Shown: one piece after another, positions 39,746 to 51,501 of the stretch
Numbering within the stretch: the stretch's first letter is position 1
How the letters are laid out: every line of letters begins with the position of its first letter
DNA from: Symbiodinium natans
Lineage: Eukaryota > Sar > Dinophyceae > Suessiales > Symbiodiniaceae
Direction: 5' to 3'
Assembly: GCA_905221605.1 (NCBI GenBank)
Contig: CAJNDS010000153.1
Location: forward strand, 78,501 to 142,500
DNA: 64,000 nt
The notes under the pieces: generated by a model
What the model was told of the DNA's origin: nothing
Databases searched by the model: none
The model's input: the letters and a program-made list of their open reading frames with translations, nothing else
Position numbers and translations under genes: made by a program

Positions 39746-40387
39746 GAGACCCCAAATGAAGCCCTGGACTCCCACCATGTTGACCCCAGCCTTCGGAGCA
39801 TTTTGAGATTTTGGGGGCGGTTTAAGCATGGATTGCGGCTCCAAAGGATCAACACTCAAGTGGGGTCCTTGCAAAGGCATCCAAAAGAACGGCGACACAC
39901 AAGATTCTAGGAAGCTGAAGTCCGAAACCGTCGAATCTCCTCTCCACCCCGAAAAGCCACCGAAAGCCTGAACTCTCAACCACTTCGCCCTTCAGCTTTA
40001 ATGCGCAGGCTGAGGAGCCTTCCGACAGCGAAGATGAATTCAGCAGACGGGCAAAGCGCATGGTGTCGAGGCCTAGGATTTCAGCTTGGAGTGTCATCCG
40101 GCTCATCGTTTGCTTTTGGTTTGGGTGCAAATCACCAAGCTCGTAGGGGCGACAGTCATGGGCCGCGTCCCCGGTGGCATTGTTGACTGAGACTTCTATC
40201 ATGGTAGGGCATCGTCTGTAGCAGTGCCACAACCTACACCAAGCTGAGCTCATGGGACTCCTCAAAGGAACTCGCTCTATTGATGTAACACATTATCCCC
40301 AGCCCCAAGCCCCTGAACGCTGAGTCGTTTATCGATCAACATATATAGTAGATGCTATCGGGCCTTCGTCAGGTGTGAGGGCTTCCG

Positions 40388-40495
40388 TAGGTTTCTGGGT
40401 AGGCCTACAGCCCAGGCCCTTATGGTAGCTACCATATACGCCATAGGCCTACGTACCGGTTACCCATCGGCCTACCTACAGGCCCGGCCCGCAAC
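40388..40495. repeat. GTAGGCCTAC-rich inverted repeat
   Basis: The perfect 16-bp palindrome TATGGTAGCTACCATA (40421-40436) lies inside a larger imperfect inverted repeat of GTAGGCCTA, TAGGCCTACG and GGCCTACCTACAGGCC units. Confidence 0.6.
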
Positions 40496-41108
40496 ATACC
40501 GGATCCATGCGATCATGGGGTTAAACCTCGGATGCAGCATGGTTTAGGGTTTAGGGTTTACGGTTTAGGGTATCCTGAAGAACACCCATCATGACCTCGA
40601 CCCCACAAGCGCTACCTCGAGGTGGTCCGGTGAGCGCCAGACGGTTCCCAGCAGAGAGGCATGGCTTTGGGTCACATGCCCTGGCGCTGCTTCGCCGTGC
40701 ATTGCCGGTAATTACCTTGCGGGCTTGCGTTCAGCAATTGGCTGCCGTTACTAGAAAATTTTTTGCTGGCTGGTGGTGTTGCGTATCCTCCATAAAGGAG
40801 TAGGGCCACATATTGCTATGGCTCGGCTGCGCCTATCGCTCATGCGCAGCGCTCGAGCAAACCCTTTTCAAGCGACCTTTCCATGTACGATAAGTGAAAC
40901 GGAAAGCCCCCAGCTTCAATTAGTGTTCCGAAGCATAGCGCCTTGGGACCCTAAACCCGAAACCTGAAACTCCACTTCCCTGACAACTTTCCCAAAACCG
41001 ATCGCCGCACCTTTCCCGCACGGAGGCCTTGGTGGGCAATGTGCAAGCTCGCGCGACACGCGGTCCCAGGCTCCCAGTCCTGGCTTTCCTACATTCCTAG
41101 ATCTATAG

Positions 41109-41193
41109 CCCCCTTCGGAATTATTCGTATTTATGTAAAACTCAAGGGAATAGTAAAAGTGTTGTTTTTATTATGGTTCTAAGGGGAGTATGG
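41109..41193 (+). mobile_element. Family F element, copy 3
   Basis: CCCCTTCGGAATTATTCGTA, TTATGTAAAACTCAAGGGAA, TAGTAAAAGTG and TTATTATGGTTCTAAGGGGA. The two ends (CCCCTT.GGAA and TTCTAAGGGG) are imperfect inverted repeats. AT-rich and non-coding. Confidence 0.65.
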
Positions 41194-41553
41194 AGATGGC
41201 CTTGCAGTTTGTGAGGTAAGAAGCGTGGCAAGTACTTGTAGAACCAGAGTCCAGCCCGTTCCATGCAGTGCGTAGGATGATGTGTCAGGCAATATCTTGG
41301 GGCTGGGGGTTCAGGGTAGGGGACGGAAGTCCAATCCAGGATGTTCAGCTCCAGCCAAGCAGACCTTCTCTGCCCCAAGCAGAACAAACCAGAAGTCTGC
41401 GACGTCCTGGAAGCAACTACTACTGAGCAGAGGCGAGTATTCTGGTGAAAGGCTTGAGTATCGCAGCCCCTTGCCGAAGCCCGGCCAGCCCAACAACATC
41501 CATGCCTTTGCCAGCCCTGCCAGAAGCATCCCAATCCACAGTCTTGAATCTGC

Positions 41554-41649
41554 ACCCTAAACCCTAAACCCTAAACCCTAAACCCTAAACCCTAAACCCT
41601 AAACCCTAAACCCTAAACCCTAAACCCTAAACCCTAAACCCTAAACCCA
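41554..41649. repeat. Interstitial telomeric array, C strand
   Basis: About fourteen CCCTAAA units. Confidence 0.97.
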
Positions 41650-41650
41650 A

Positions 41651-41749
41651 CATCGCAACTTGCACGAACACCTTATGCACAAAGATGGTTTGTCCAGGGG
41701 CCGTGTCGAGATCCTTGGGAACCACATCCTCGAGCCGCAGCGTGAGGTA
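41651..41749 (+). CDS. Probable exon upstream of the FAD oxidoreductase
   Basis: Reads HRNLHEHLMHKDGLSRGRVE and ILGNHILEPQRE, then a GT donor (GTAGGAAG) in phase 0, which fits the phase-0 acceptor of the next exon at 42182. It lies between C- and G-strand arrays. The minus strand is also open and protein-like (LTLRLEDVVPKDLDTAPGQT), so the strand is not settled. If plus, it may be the N-terminal extension of the oxidoreductase or the end of another gene. Confidence 0.4.
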
Positions 41750-41771
41750 GGAAGATTTCAGAGATTGAGGG

Positions 41772-41855
41772 GTTTAGGGTTTAGGGTTTAGGGTTTAGGG
41801 TTTAGGGTTTAGGGTTTAGGGTTTAGGGTTTAGGGTATAGGGTTTAGGGTTCAGG
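41772..41855. repeat. Interstitial telomeric array, G strand
   Basis: About twelve TTTAGGG units. Confidence 0.97.
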
Positions 41856-42125
41856 TTCCGAATCTGCTTGGGATACTTAAAGCAGTTTATTTGCCTGCAC
41901 TTTCGAGTTCTGGGTAGCTCAGGCATTCTATGTCGCTTCTTGTGTAACCAGATATCAGTACTCGAGGGGTTTCTGCCAGTGTGATATTCCCACTAGAGGA
42001 GAACCTCAATCCTACCACAAGCTTCGTTCCAGTAATCCGGTGCCCTATAAATACAACACAAAGACACAAAGCTGCCCAAAACCGCCATACTCCCTGTCCT
42101 GATCCCTGCGCTCGGAAGCTTCCCC

Positions 42126-42174
42126 CAAACCCTAAACCCTAAACCCTGAACCCTGAACCCTAAACCCTAAACCC
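42126..42174. repeat. Interstitial telomeric array, C strand
   Basis: Seven units, two as CCCTGAA, ending seven bases before exon 1. Confidence 0.95.
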
Positions 42175-42181
42175 CCTTGAG

Positions 42182-42263
42182 ACGAGTTCTGAAGAAGCTC
42201 CTGACTGGCAGGTCCCAATTATGGACCGCTGTCAGGTCTTGGTCGTTGGCGCCGGGCCAGCAG
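42182..42263 (+). CDS. FAD oxidoreductase exon 1: GAGPAG
   Basis: Acceptor TTGAG if not first exon. Reads TSSEEAPDWQVPI, then MDRCQVLVVGAGPA(G). GXGXXG contacts the FAD diphosphate. Phase 1, GC donor (GCTTTTGA). Lies between a C-strand array and a G-strand array (about 42288-42327). Confidence 0.9.
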
Positions 42264-45200
42264 GCTTTTGAGGGCTACCGTTTTGGTTAGGGTTTAGGGT
42301 TTAAGGTTTAGGGTTTAGGGTTTAGGAGTTAGGGCTTCTTCCAAGAGTCCTTACCAGGGATGATAGTAGGGGGGGTACTATAATCCCTAAGTCCTTACTC
42401 GGCATCTTAATGGAGGGGGGGGGGGTACTACAATCCCTAAGAGTCCTTAACAGGGATTATAAATGGGGGGGGGGTACTAGAATCCCTATTAAGGACTGTT
42501 AGTAGGAAGGGGACATCCCAAGCTACAGTTGTAGCCTTATAGGCTTAGAGATTGCCCTATAGTTGTGTTTATGCCGGGACTTGCTGCGGGGTCTTGGCTT
42601 CACGCAACTGCCCGGAACATCAGTCCCAGCGGTCTTCCGCCCCCGGTGCTTTACGTGTTGTATTTGGTGCACAGCGCCACGTTGTTTTGAAGGTTCCAGA
42701 GCGGAAGCAAAAAAAAAGGACTTTTCAAGGTTGCCCCCTGTCCACAGTCCACAGCCGAGTGCTGTGTCTGACCAGCAGCTATGCCAGATCAGTCCCCAAG
42801 GTTTGTCTGTGTAGTATACTGGGTCATGGTTGAAAGTCAGTCTCTTACATTCTTATGAATACTTAAACCCAATAACCCAACAATGGTGGTGCGCAGTATA
42901 GTGTTTAGAGTCGATGGAACTCCTAGGGGCCAAACGAAATGCAGCCAGGGCTTTCGGCTGCACTCGGCGCGCGCCGCTCCGGCGCGGACGTGATCCTCCT
43001 GGAGCGGTATGGGTGCTTCGGAGGCCTCTTAAAGGGATGCAAGCGATGCGAAACCCAAGTCTCGGATGTAGAAGCGCTTGCCACAACCCGTCTCCATCTC
43101 TTTTGCTTTCAGCGAAGTGGCGAAGTTCTCGTGGCCTGTGCCCGCAATCTGCACGTTTGAACGAAACTCCCTGCACCCGGAAAAGACATGAAGCTTGCGC
43201 AACATCCTGCAGCCCCCTCCCCTCCCCCCGCCCGCCCCCCCCTGCAAAAATGAGAAAAATGAAACTCTAGTCCCTCTCTCAACTTCAACAAGCCTAAACC
43301 CCTGAAGTCCCTGACTCCTCCGAGAGGCACCATCACAACCGTTGGCATGGAGACCTTGGGATGGTACAGATATGCTGCTTGGCAGAGCGAACAGGGGAAG
43401 GCAGAGAGCTTTGAAGAGCATCTTCCTTTCAGCTGTGGGGCGAGTCCACTGGTGTTAAGAGAATGCGATCTTCAGGATGGAGGGTATGGTCTGTGGGCGA
43501 TTCAGAGTTCGAACCCTTCATCCTAAGCAGGGCGTAAGGATTTGCGGGTGACACGGGTTCCGAGTTTGCTCTTGCGTATGTATTTGCCACGGATCTAAGG
43601 CAAACGTGCGTACTTGTATGACCTTCACACTGTGCACACCTTATGGCAGTGCTTGGCGAGATGCTTTCTGTATTTGCATGATTCAGGTGCCGGTGAGAGC
43701 TTAAATCTGTTTGTGGTGCACGCTCTCTTCTAGGTGAGCCCCTGTTCACCACAAGTTTGCCATGGTGGTACCCTTTTGTCACATCTGACGTAGTGTTGCC
43801 AGCAGTGCTGTTAAACGTTCTGGGGCTAAGTGGCCACAGCGATATGCATCGCAACTATCTTCGCAAAAACCGTCCACGTGCTGAAGCTTAACGCTGGCAG
43901 AAACATCCGCAAACATTCCTTGATCCACGGCACACTCCTTCTCTCTCAAATGTGAGGACTTGAGAATAAGCTTCATACATATTCATTCATACTCCCAAGG
44001 CATCCTCTAAAGAATCTTCCCAGGAAGGGACGCAAGACTGCGAGGGCATCGGCCGAGAGATGGAGCGTGTGGCGGAACGATGCTTGTGCTGCGCTTTTGA
44101 GATTCTGACTTCGGAGGCTCTAGTGGCGCTGCTGTATAAACTTGCTTTGCTTGAAATTGGCCCACGGCTCGCTATCAAACGGCGTGGTAGCCCTGGGTGT
44201 CTCGACTTTCCGCTGGCTTCGATGAGGGGGGGAGCGTGAATCTGTCACATCGTGTCCATTACGGGAGCCGCGGGGTTCCGGGTCAGAGAGCTCAATACCC
44301 CTTAATGAAGGAATGTAGCTTAAATTATAAAGGGATCCTTATTCTGATTTAAAGAAGATTCCTTAATTAAGGGGTATTGGGCTCTTTGGGGGTCTATACT
44401 CGTAGGCTTCTGGACTTCAAGCTGAGAGGACCTTCTTTCGCCCGGTTTTGGCCGTGGTCATTGACGAGGGGGAGTCTTTTGCTTCGTTTTGCTTCGTTTC
44501 TGGTGTTTCAGTTTGGTCGGTCTTGACAAGGGGGGATTGGGGATTACGGATTTGATTTTCGAGTTGCGGCTTGAATCGCTTACCTGCGGGGTCCGTTCTG
44601 ACTACTTTTGTTGGCATTCCTTGTGCTGTTTCCCCACATGGGATGCAAGAGGTGCTGCCTCTTTGTACAGTGTGTGCAGGATATCTGCAGCCTGCGGCTG
44701 CCAGTGAATTTGGTCTGGCGTAGATTGCTCGGATGGCTCGTTCCTTGTTCTGGACTCCATCGGACCTTGCCGACGTTGCCGACTACCCTTTGCCAGAGGA
44801 ACTAGACGTCTTTTAGGGAATCCTCACCAGCGTAGGCACAAAACTCTTGGACTTGTGGATCCCGGGCCCTTACTGGTGTTGATGCTTGGAGGCGGTCTCT
44901 GGTGTTCTTGCAGTCTTGGCTTCTCTACAAAGCCCTTTTCCTTGTCACCACGTGTTCGGCGTGGCCGCCGCCCTGTTGGGCGGGATGCCGCGTGCCATCA
45001 AGCCAGAGAACTTCCTGCTGTCTCCTGCCCAAGAGTTCAAGAGTGAGCCTAGCATAGCATCAACTGGGGATGTCCGAAGTTTTTTTGCTGCACCAGAAGT
45101 CAGAAGTGGTTCAATAGCTTCAGCTGCGGCGCGCTATAGACCCCAAATACACCTTTGAGTACTTTGAGTACTGGAACCCCCGCTTTCAGGAATGGGAGGC

Positions 45201-48200
45201 ACCACAAAGTTGCTCGGCAGAAGAGTAGCAGGGGCAGCAGTTCAAGCGCAAAGTCGCTTTTGGTTGAGGATGATTTAGGCTTTGGGGGTAAGAGCTTTAG
45301 GGGTGTAGCAGTAAACGTGCGTACTAGGCTCACCTGCTATAACAGTGCCATGAAGGTTATCCATTTTTCAACGGCTGAGAGGGTTTGCAGAGATCATCAC
45401 TCAGAGTTTACATGGGTAGGCGGGGGAGGGTGGTATCTGTACACTACATTACGCCGACCTACTAGCCTCAGCAGGATGTTGCGGCTAGGTTGTCGAAACC
45501 GCTGCGGTGCATGCTCCGAGCAAGAATTGTTCAGACAAGCATTGCGTGTTAATTCCACCGAAATTTGTCCCAAACCGGTGCGATACTCAGCAAGTCTTCT
45601 GCTGAAGTGGGCATGTCGCAAAATCCCACGGTCCTGTCGTGGTCCTTGGTCCATGAAGTTGCTGTCAAAACTTCAGGACAAGCTTTGAGTGCGTGGTGAT
45701 CCCAGTTAGATACTTCACTAAAGACTGGTGCCGTGTGCTGCAGCCGCACAGGTTTGCGCTTGCATGCCTGCTTTCTCACTACATAGCACTGTGTTTCTGC
45801 TTGACACACACACACATTGGACACAAGGCATTTTTTGGTTCAGTGCTGGCAGGCGTGTGGCATTTTTGATCGGTTCGCAGGTCGTGCACGTCACACTAGC
45901 CTTGTGTGAGCTTAGCACACGTGCACAGTCAGTTGTTCGAATTGTTAGTGATTCTTTGGTTCGAAAATCTCTAGGCGCATGAAAGACATGTAAACCCTAA
46001 CCTTAAACATGCATCAACTTAGATCAGCAACCACAATGCCGAGTTCCACTTCAGCCTTAAACCCGACGTAGCTCGAACCAAAGGTGGCCCTACAACGACT
46101 CAGATTGCCTTGATGCCGAGCCTCAGCTGTTTCGGGGCTCAGGGTTCTGTTTTTCCCGCATCTGTGTGGGATTCTTGTTGTCAGGGTTCTTGTTCTCCTT
46201 TGCTCCCCGCCTTCCGCTTCCTTCTTGCCGCCTTCCCCCCGCCTTCGAGGTCGATGAAGTTCGAATCGCAAACTGACCCCTTTTGGCAATTCTTGCGACA
46301 CTTTAGGATTGGACACTCCGTTGCTGCTGCAATCACCTTCCCCCAAGTCATAAAATTCGGTCCGGCCTGTTGGATGGGGTACCCCTAATTCTAAAAAAAT
46401 TGTTCTAAATAAGCAGAGTTTGGTATTGGGGGGAGCGATGTGCGCATGGAGCCATTTTAACTCCCAGATCTCTCCGTCTCTGTAGACTCTAGCTGTTTTT
46501 ACACCTCTTTAGATTTTAAGTGCATGACGCAATTCAAGCGTAGCCCTCAGCTGAGGAGAAATTCAAGCTTGTGGCGGACAACCTAATCCAGGACGTGGGG
46601 TCGCTGCTTGCACAACCTAGAAGCTGAATGAAGGATGCGTACGGCATGTTACCATGTGAACAGCATGCCATGAAGAGTTGCGTACCACTGTGTTGGCCAA
46701 CCTTTCAGGTAGCCGATGAAGGTCGTCAGATCTGCATGTGTTAGGAGAAGTTGCATGTGCAACTGATGACCTTGTGTGACTGTGCGACTTAATGCCAGAG
46801 ATGGTCACGCTGTAGGGTTGAAGATTTGTTGAGTGAACTGTCAGTTATCAAGACTCGCACCTTGATCGCGCTTTGATGTGAGGAGTCCGGCGTCCGGCCG
46901 ATCCTACATATTTGGGTAGTGGAGGCCGACAGATGCACTTGGATATCAAAAACCATCTGAACCCTCCCATCTGCTCGACCTTGCCCCACCTTGCTTCAGG
47001 AGAATCAAGAAAACATCCATAAAACATGCTTGCTGCTGGCCAAAGCAGGAGCTGAGGAATTGAATGTCAGGACAGGCACATGTTGCAGATACTAAGTTAG
47101 GGATGATACGTGTTCGCCCACTGCGCAGTCAATGACCATTCTTCACCAATCTATGTGAATCTTAGGGTATTTCCATTCTGGATAGGCTTCGAAGTTGAAA
47201 GACTTTATCGTACACATAGATAGGTTTCCCTAGAATTCTCGCAGAAAACGGGTTCGACAACAGAAGCCGAACATGCTTCATAACATTAGTTGCGCACCAA
47301 GCCTCGACGTCTAGTGCAGCGGCTGTCGGCTACAAAAAGTACTCCCGACAGCCTCGCGCGCAGTGCATGAGATGAACCCCAAATCCACCGACAGGATCCG
47401 CGAGGCCCAACCCCGCAAAACGTCTGAGGCCTCAAACGCCAGACCTGGAATGGGGAGAAGTCCCACAGAAGCCTAAACCCTAAACCCGAAACCCTAACCC
47501 CCTCACAGGCCCTCATCAATTCCTCCAACGAAATCTACGGCGTCCTGACCGAATCCAAGTCTGGCCGAAACGCGATCCTTGCAGATCGCGTAATCGATTG
47601 CACAGGCGGGATCGGCTCAGGAGGGGCTCAAATGTTAGGCTTCTTGATATTTTAGGGGTCTTCATGTCGGGTGTTGGCCTTAGACTCCTTAGCCGCGCGG
47701 AGAACAATAGCAATAATAAAAATAATAATATTAATAATAAGTAGTCATCTTTGGCCGGGGAGGCGGAGCTGGCTGTAGTTGCACCCCCGAAGCCTATCTC
47801 AACCTTGCAGCCTAGACTCTGGACCCTCAATCATGAACCATCCTTGAGCCGGAATTAGCGCACCAGATCCTAAGCCCCGCTAAGCCCTAAGCTGTTCGGA
47901 CTTGAAACCTCCCAGAGGTGATGCAGATGTGGCGCACCTGGCTGGCTGCCCGTAGCTTGGGCAACGAGGGCTAAGACCCAAGAAATCCGAAACCCTAAAC
48001 CCTAAACCCTAAACCGCGTGTGGGTTGTACAGGCTTGGTGGAGGCTTTGCTTGTGTGTATTTTGCAGCTGGTAGCATCCATCTGCCCACAGAAAGCCTCA
48101 ACATCACTTTAGAACCTAGGATGCACCCAAGCCAAGCATTGCAAAGTTGAAGAGGCGTTTACCCACTTTGTACCAACACTGTTTCTCTCGGATTCATGGA

Positions 48201-50960
48201 TTTAGGAGTTTCGGAACGAAAAGGACAAGCTTTCGCACAGTCCTGAGGTATTCCGTGCTTGATATCAGCCGCTCACTTGGCGTGACAACGGTTTCTGGGC
48301 CAGCATCAGCAAAGCGCGATCGCAAAAGGTGAAGCTTTCAATCTACCACTACTACACCACCATTCATCACCCGCATCTTCATAGCAGCTCAGCACTACTA
48401 CAAGATATCACCATGTCGACGCTGTGTTGCTCTCTGCCAACTATGCATGCAGGAATCGTGTCAGCCCCTTGGTGAAAGATGCCTCGGTACAGCAAAATGC
48501 ATTGCTGTCACTGTCCAGCGCATAGCTTGCAGGAACCAACCGGCAACATCCTCTTGTCAAGGTCTGTTTTAACGTTCTCGACCTCATGAGGCTTTATGAC
48601 CGAAAGCAGAACAAGTTTCTACCAACCAATGACGGCTGTTCATTATGTGCAACTACCTCAAGACCGCAGGATCTTTATCCAGCTAGGATGTAGTGGAGTT
48701 GGGTGACTCAAAACTAAGTGGCACAAAAGACCGATTGATGTCCTGTGACTACTCCCTCACTGAAGCCCCAAATCCCCCAACGGTTTTGGTGGATCACGAG
48801 TCGAAGTCAGCCCTGAAAACCCTGCAGCTCAGTCCTAAAGCTAGCATTTCACGCCCTTGAAAACCGTATGCTGCACTGCAACAGGTTTTCAACGCTGTCA
48901 ACATTGACGTCCCCAAGTTCAAGGAGTACACGTCGCAGACCTCTGGCACAAATCGGCGTAGGGGCTAAAGCTTAGGTTTACTACGATTTGCTTAAGAGCC
49001 CCGAAAAACATAAAATATTCTTCCCTGTTAAGGGTAATATAGGGATTATTACTTTTTGTTCTTTTGGGGTTCTTAAGCAAATAGTAGTTTAGGTTTGCAA
49101 GATAAGGCTTCAGACATCACTTACCCAATGCGACGACGCCCTCAATCCATGGTAGAAGCTGTTGTGTGGGTTGGCCTTGTTCAGCTTGCTGCACCCCAAA
49201 CCGCTCGGTTTAGGGTTTAGCGTTTAGGGCTTACGGCTCAGGGTTTAGGGTTTTCGTGCTTTCGTGTGACAGGGTTTTCACTTCCGCAGCTGCCAAGATC
49301 GATCAGCCCCTCTCGAGCTCTGAAACCCTCTTGTAGCTTTCCATCGTCAATGAAAGCCCCCATATGGCGGTTTCAAAAATGAAGGGTACCCTATTTGGGG
49401 GTCCCCTAAAAGGGGACTTCAATTCTATTTAGGGGTACAAAAGGGGGCACCCCCTATATTGGGAAGTACCCATCTATTGGTGTTAAAGCCATGTCGAGTG
49501 CCAGGAACCCGGCCACCTACAAGGACTGGAGCCGCACCTGGGAGCAGACGACCTCGGGGAAGGAGGCACCTTGAGGTGATCACCTGGGGTTTTTTCCTCC
49601 ACGGCCCCTGAACTTTTGCAACAGAAACCCGAAACCCTAAACCCAAACCCTAAACCCTAAACCCTAAACCCTAAACCCTAAACCCTAAACCCTAAACTAA
49701 ACCCTACTTGGCAATTGGCCGTCCAAGCTCCGATTTGCTTGTGTCAGCAGCCTCTGGGGAGCGCTGAACCTTTGAAGCCTCTTGTGAAGCCCCAAACTGT
49801 TGAAACAGCGGTTCCCCTGAGACTCCTCTGGACCAACCTGCACCAATCAATCCCCTGTTCTCAGAACCCATGCCCCCGCCTTGGAGGAACACCTGAAATC
49901 CCCCTATTTGGACCGTGAGTTCGAGAAGGCTGCGCAGGCCACGGTGCAGCTCCGGTCCAGGGGCTTGATCCCTCCTGGTATTCGTGAAATGGAACACTTA
50001 TCAAGCCCCACCCCTAAACCCTAAACCCTAAACCCTAAACCCTACGATTGAAACATGAATCCGGGAAGCCAGAACACCTCCGCAGGCCGGCGTGATCCCG
50101 CAGCACAAGCTGCAGAATTTCGGTGGTGTTCTGGCAAGGTCGTTAAAGTGGGATTTAGGGTTAAGGGTTAAGGGTATACCCTCGACTTGGACATGAAAAC
50201 ATCGGAATCAGCCTGGCTTATTCGTTCAATTTTCGTCAATACGGATCTGCTGCATCGGTTCGACTTGTCCCCGTTGTGTACAAGATTGTCCATTGGGATC
50301 ACGCAGGAATTTGTTTCGTAGATCTGTGAGCAGTACATACAAGCAGCTGTGCTGCTCTGAGGGTTTGCGGGTGCATTGCTGGTCTGTCATTTGTGGAACC
50401 TCCAACATTATGTTAGCGCAAAGGGTAGGCCCAAGCACGCGCACGGGCTAAGAGCTAAGACAGCTAAGAGTTGATCAGCCAAGCGTCCGACCTGACAGCA
50501 TGCCCCATGTCTAAGGGGAGCTCAAGAACCGTGCAAGCTCAAGGGTAGGCACAAAGCGTAGTAGCATGACGGCACAAGATCAATCGTTCTCATCAATCTC
50601 CGTGTTCATATTGTCGTTGTTAGAATAAAAAAACATATTGAATATGACGATTTATTCAGGTTTATTCTTTTTTCCATTGCAGTCAGGCTCTTGGTCTGCT
50701 TTGTCTGAAGCTGGCGAAGCCACGAATTTGAACCTGGTCCACAAGAAAGGCGGGCGCTGAAGTATGCCAACCCTGACGCTTGCACACTACTCCAGTGTGG
50801 GCTCTTGAACACTTCTGTTGGGTTTAGGGATGACAAGCAGAAGGTTATATGCGAATGGGTTTGACAGACTGGGACTTGAGTTTGTAGCTTACTTCGACTT
50901 GTTCAACGGAGTCGAGTGAATAACAGCATCTGCAGACTCGAAGTCCAGGAATTCAGTGCA

Positions 50961-50999
<39 letters not shown>

Positions 51000-51469
51000 T
51001 ATCTACATATATATCTATATATATATATGTATATTCTAAGTTATATTTGTTTTGTGAAGTTGAGTGTGGCAGATGATTGCAGTATGAGGATAATTAGGCT
51101 GGACAGATCATGCTCCATCCTCACGATGGTGGAGCAAGGTTGGATGCCAGATGTGTACCCCTTTTATGTTGAGGCTCTGCATGAAGCTAGCGGCTGCAAT
51201 TGAACGGAGGCACAAGGTTTGGGGCTCTAGCTAAACCCTAAACCCTAATCCCTAATCCCTAAACCCCAAACCCTAGACCCTAACAGGGCTAAGGCGACTA
51301 GAGACCGTCTTAGGCTGCCCGGTCCTTACATGACCCATGCGGCACTGGATGTTCAGCGAATGCAGGTGTCGATGCCACTTGTGTCAGGCCTGGGCTTGTG
51401 GCATTTTTTGCGGTTTCAAACATTCCGAGGATTCAGGAGGTCATGTTCGGGGTGGTGCGTTTATGTATA

Positions 51470-51501
<32 letters not shown>

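Larger units (their letters stand above)
39064..41108. other. No assigned gene; telomeric blocks and an inverted repeat
   Basis: Apart from the C-strand array at 39597-39745 and a short G-strand block at 40541-40570, only overlapping ORFs without motifs are visible. Confidence 0.5.

Noticed and set aside
44987-45040. Protein-kinase catalytic loop (RAIKPENFLLS)
   Set aside because: The essential HRD Asp is replaced and no DFG or glycine loop was found nearby; kept only as an exon-like segment.
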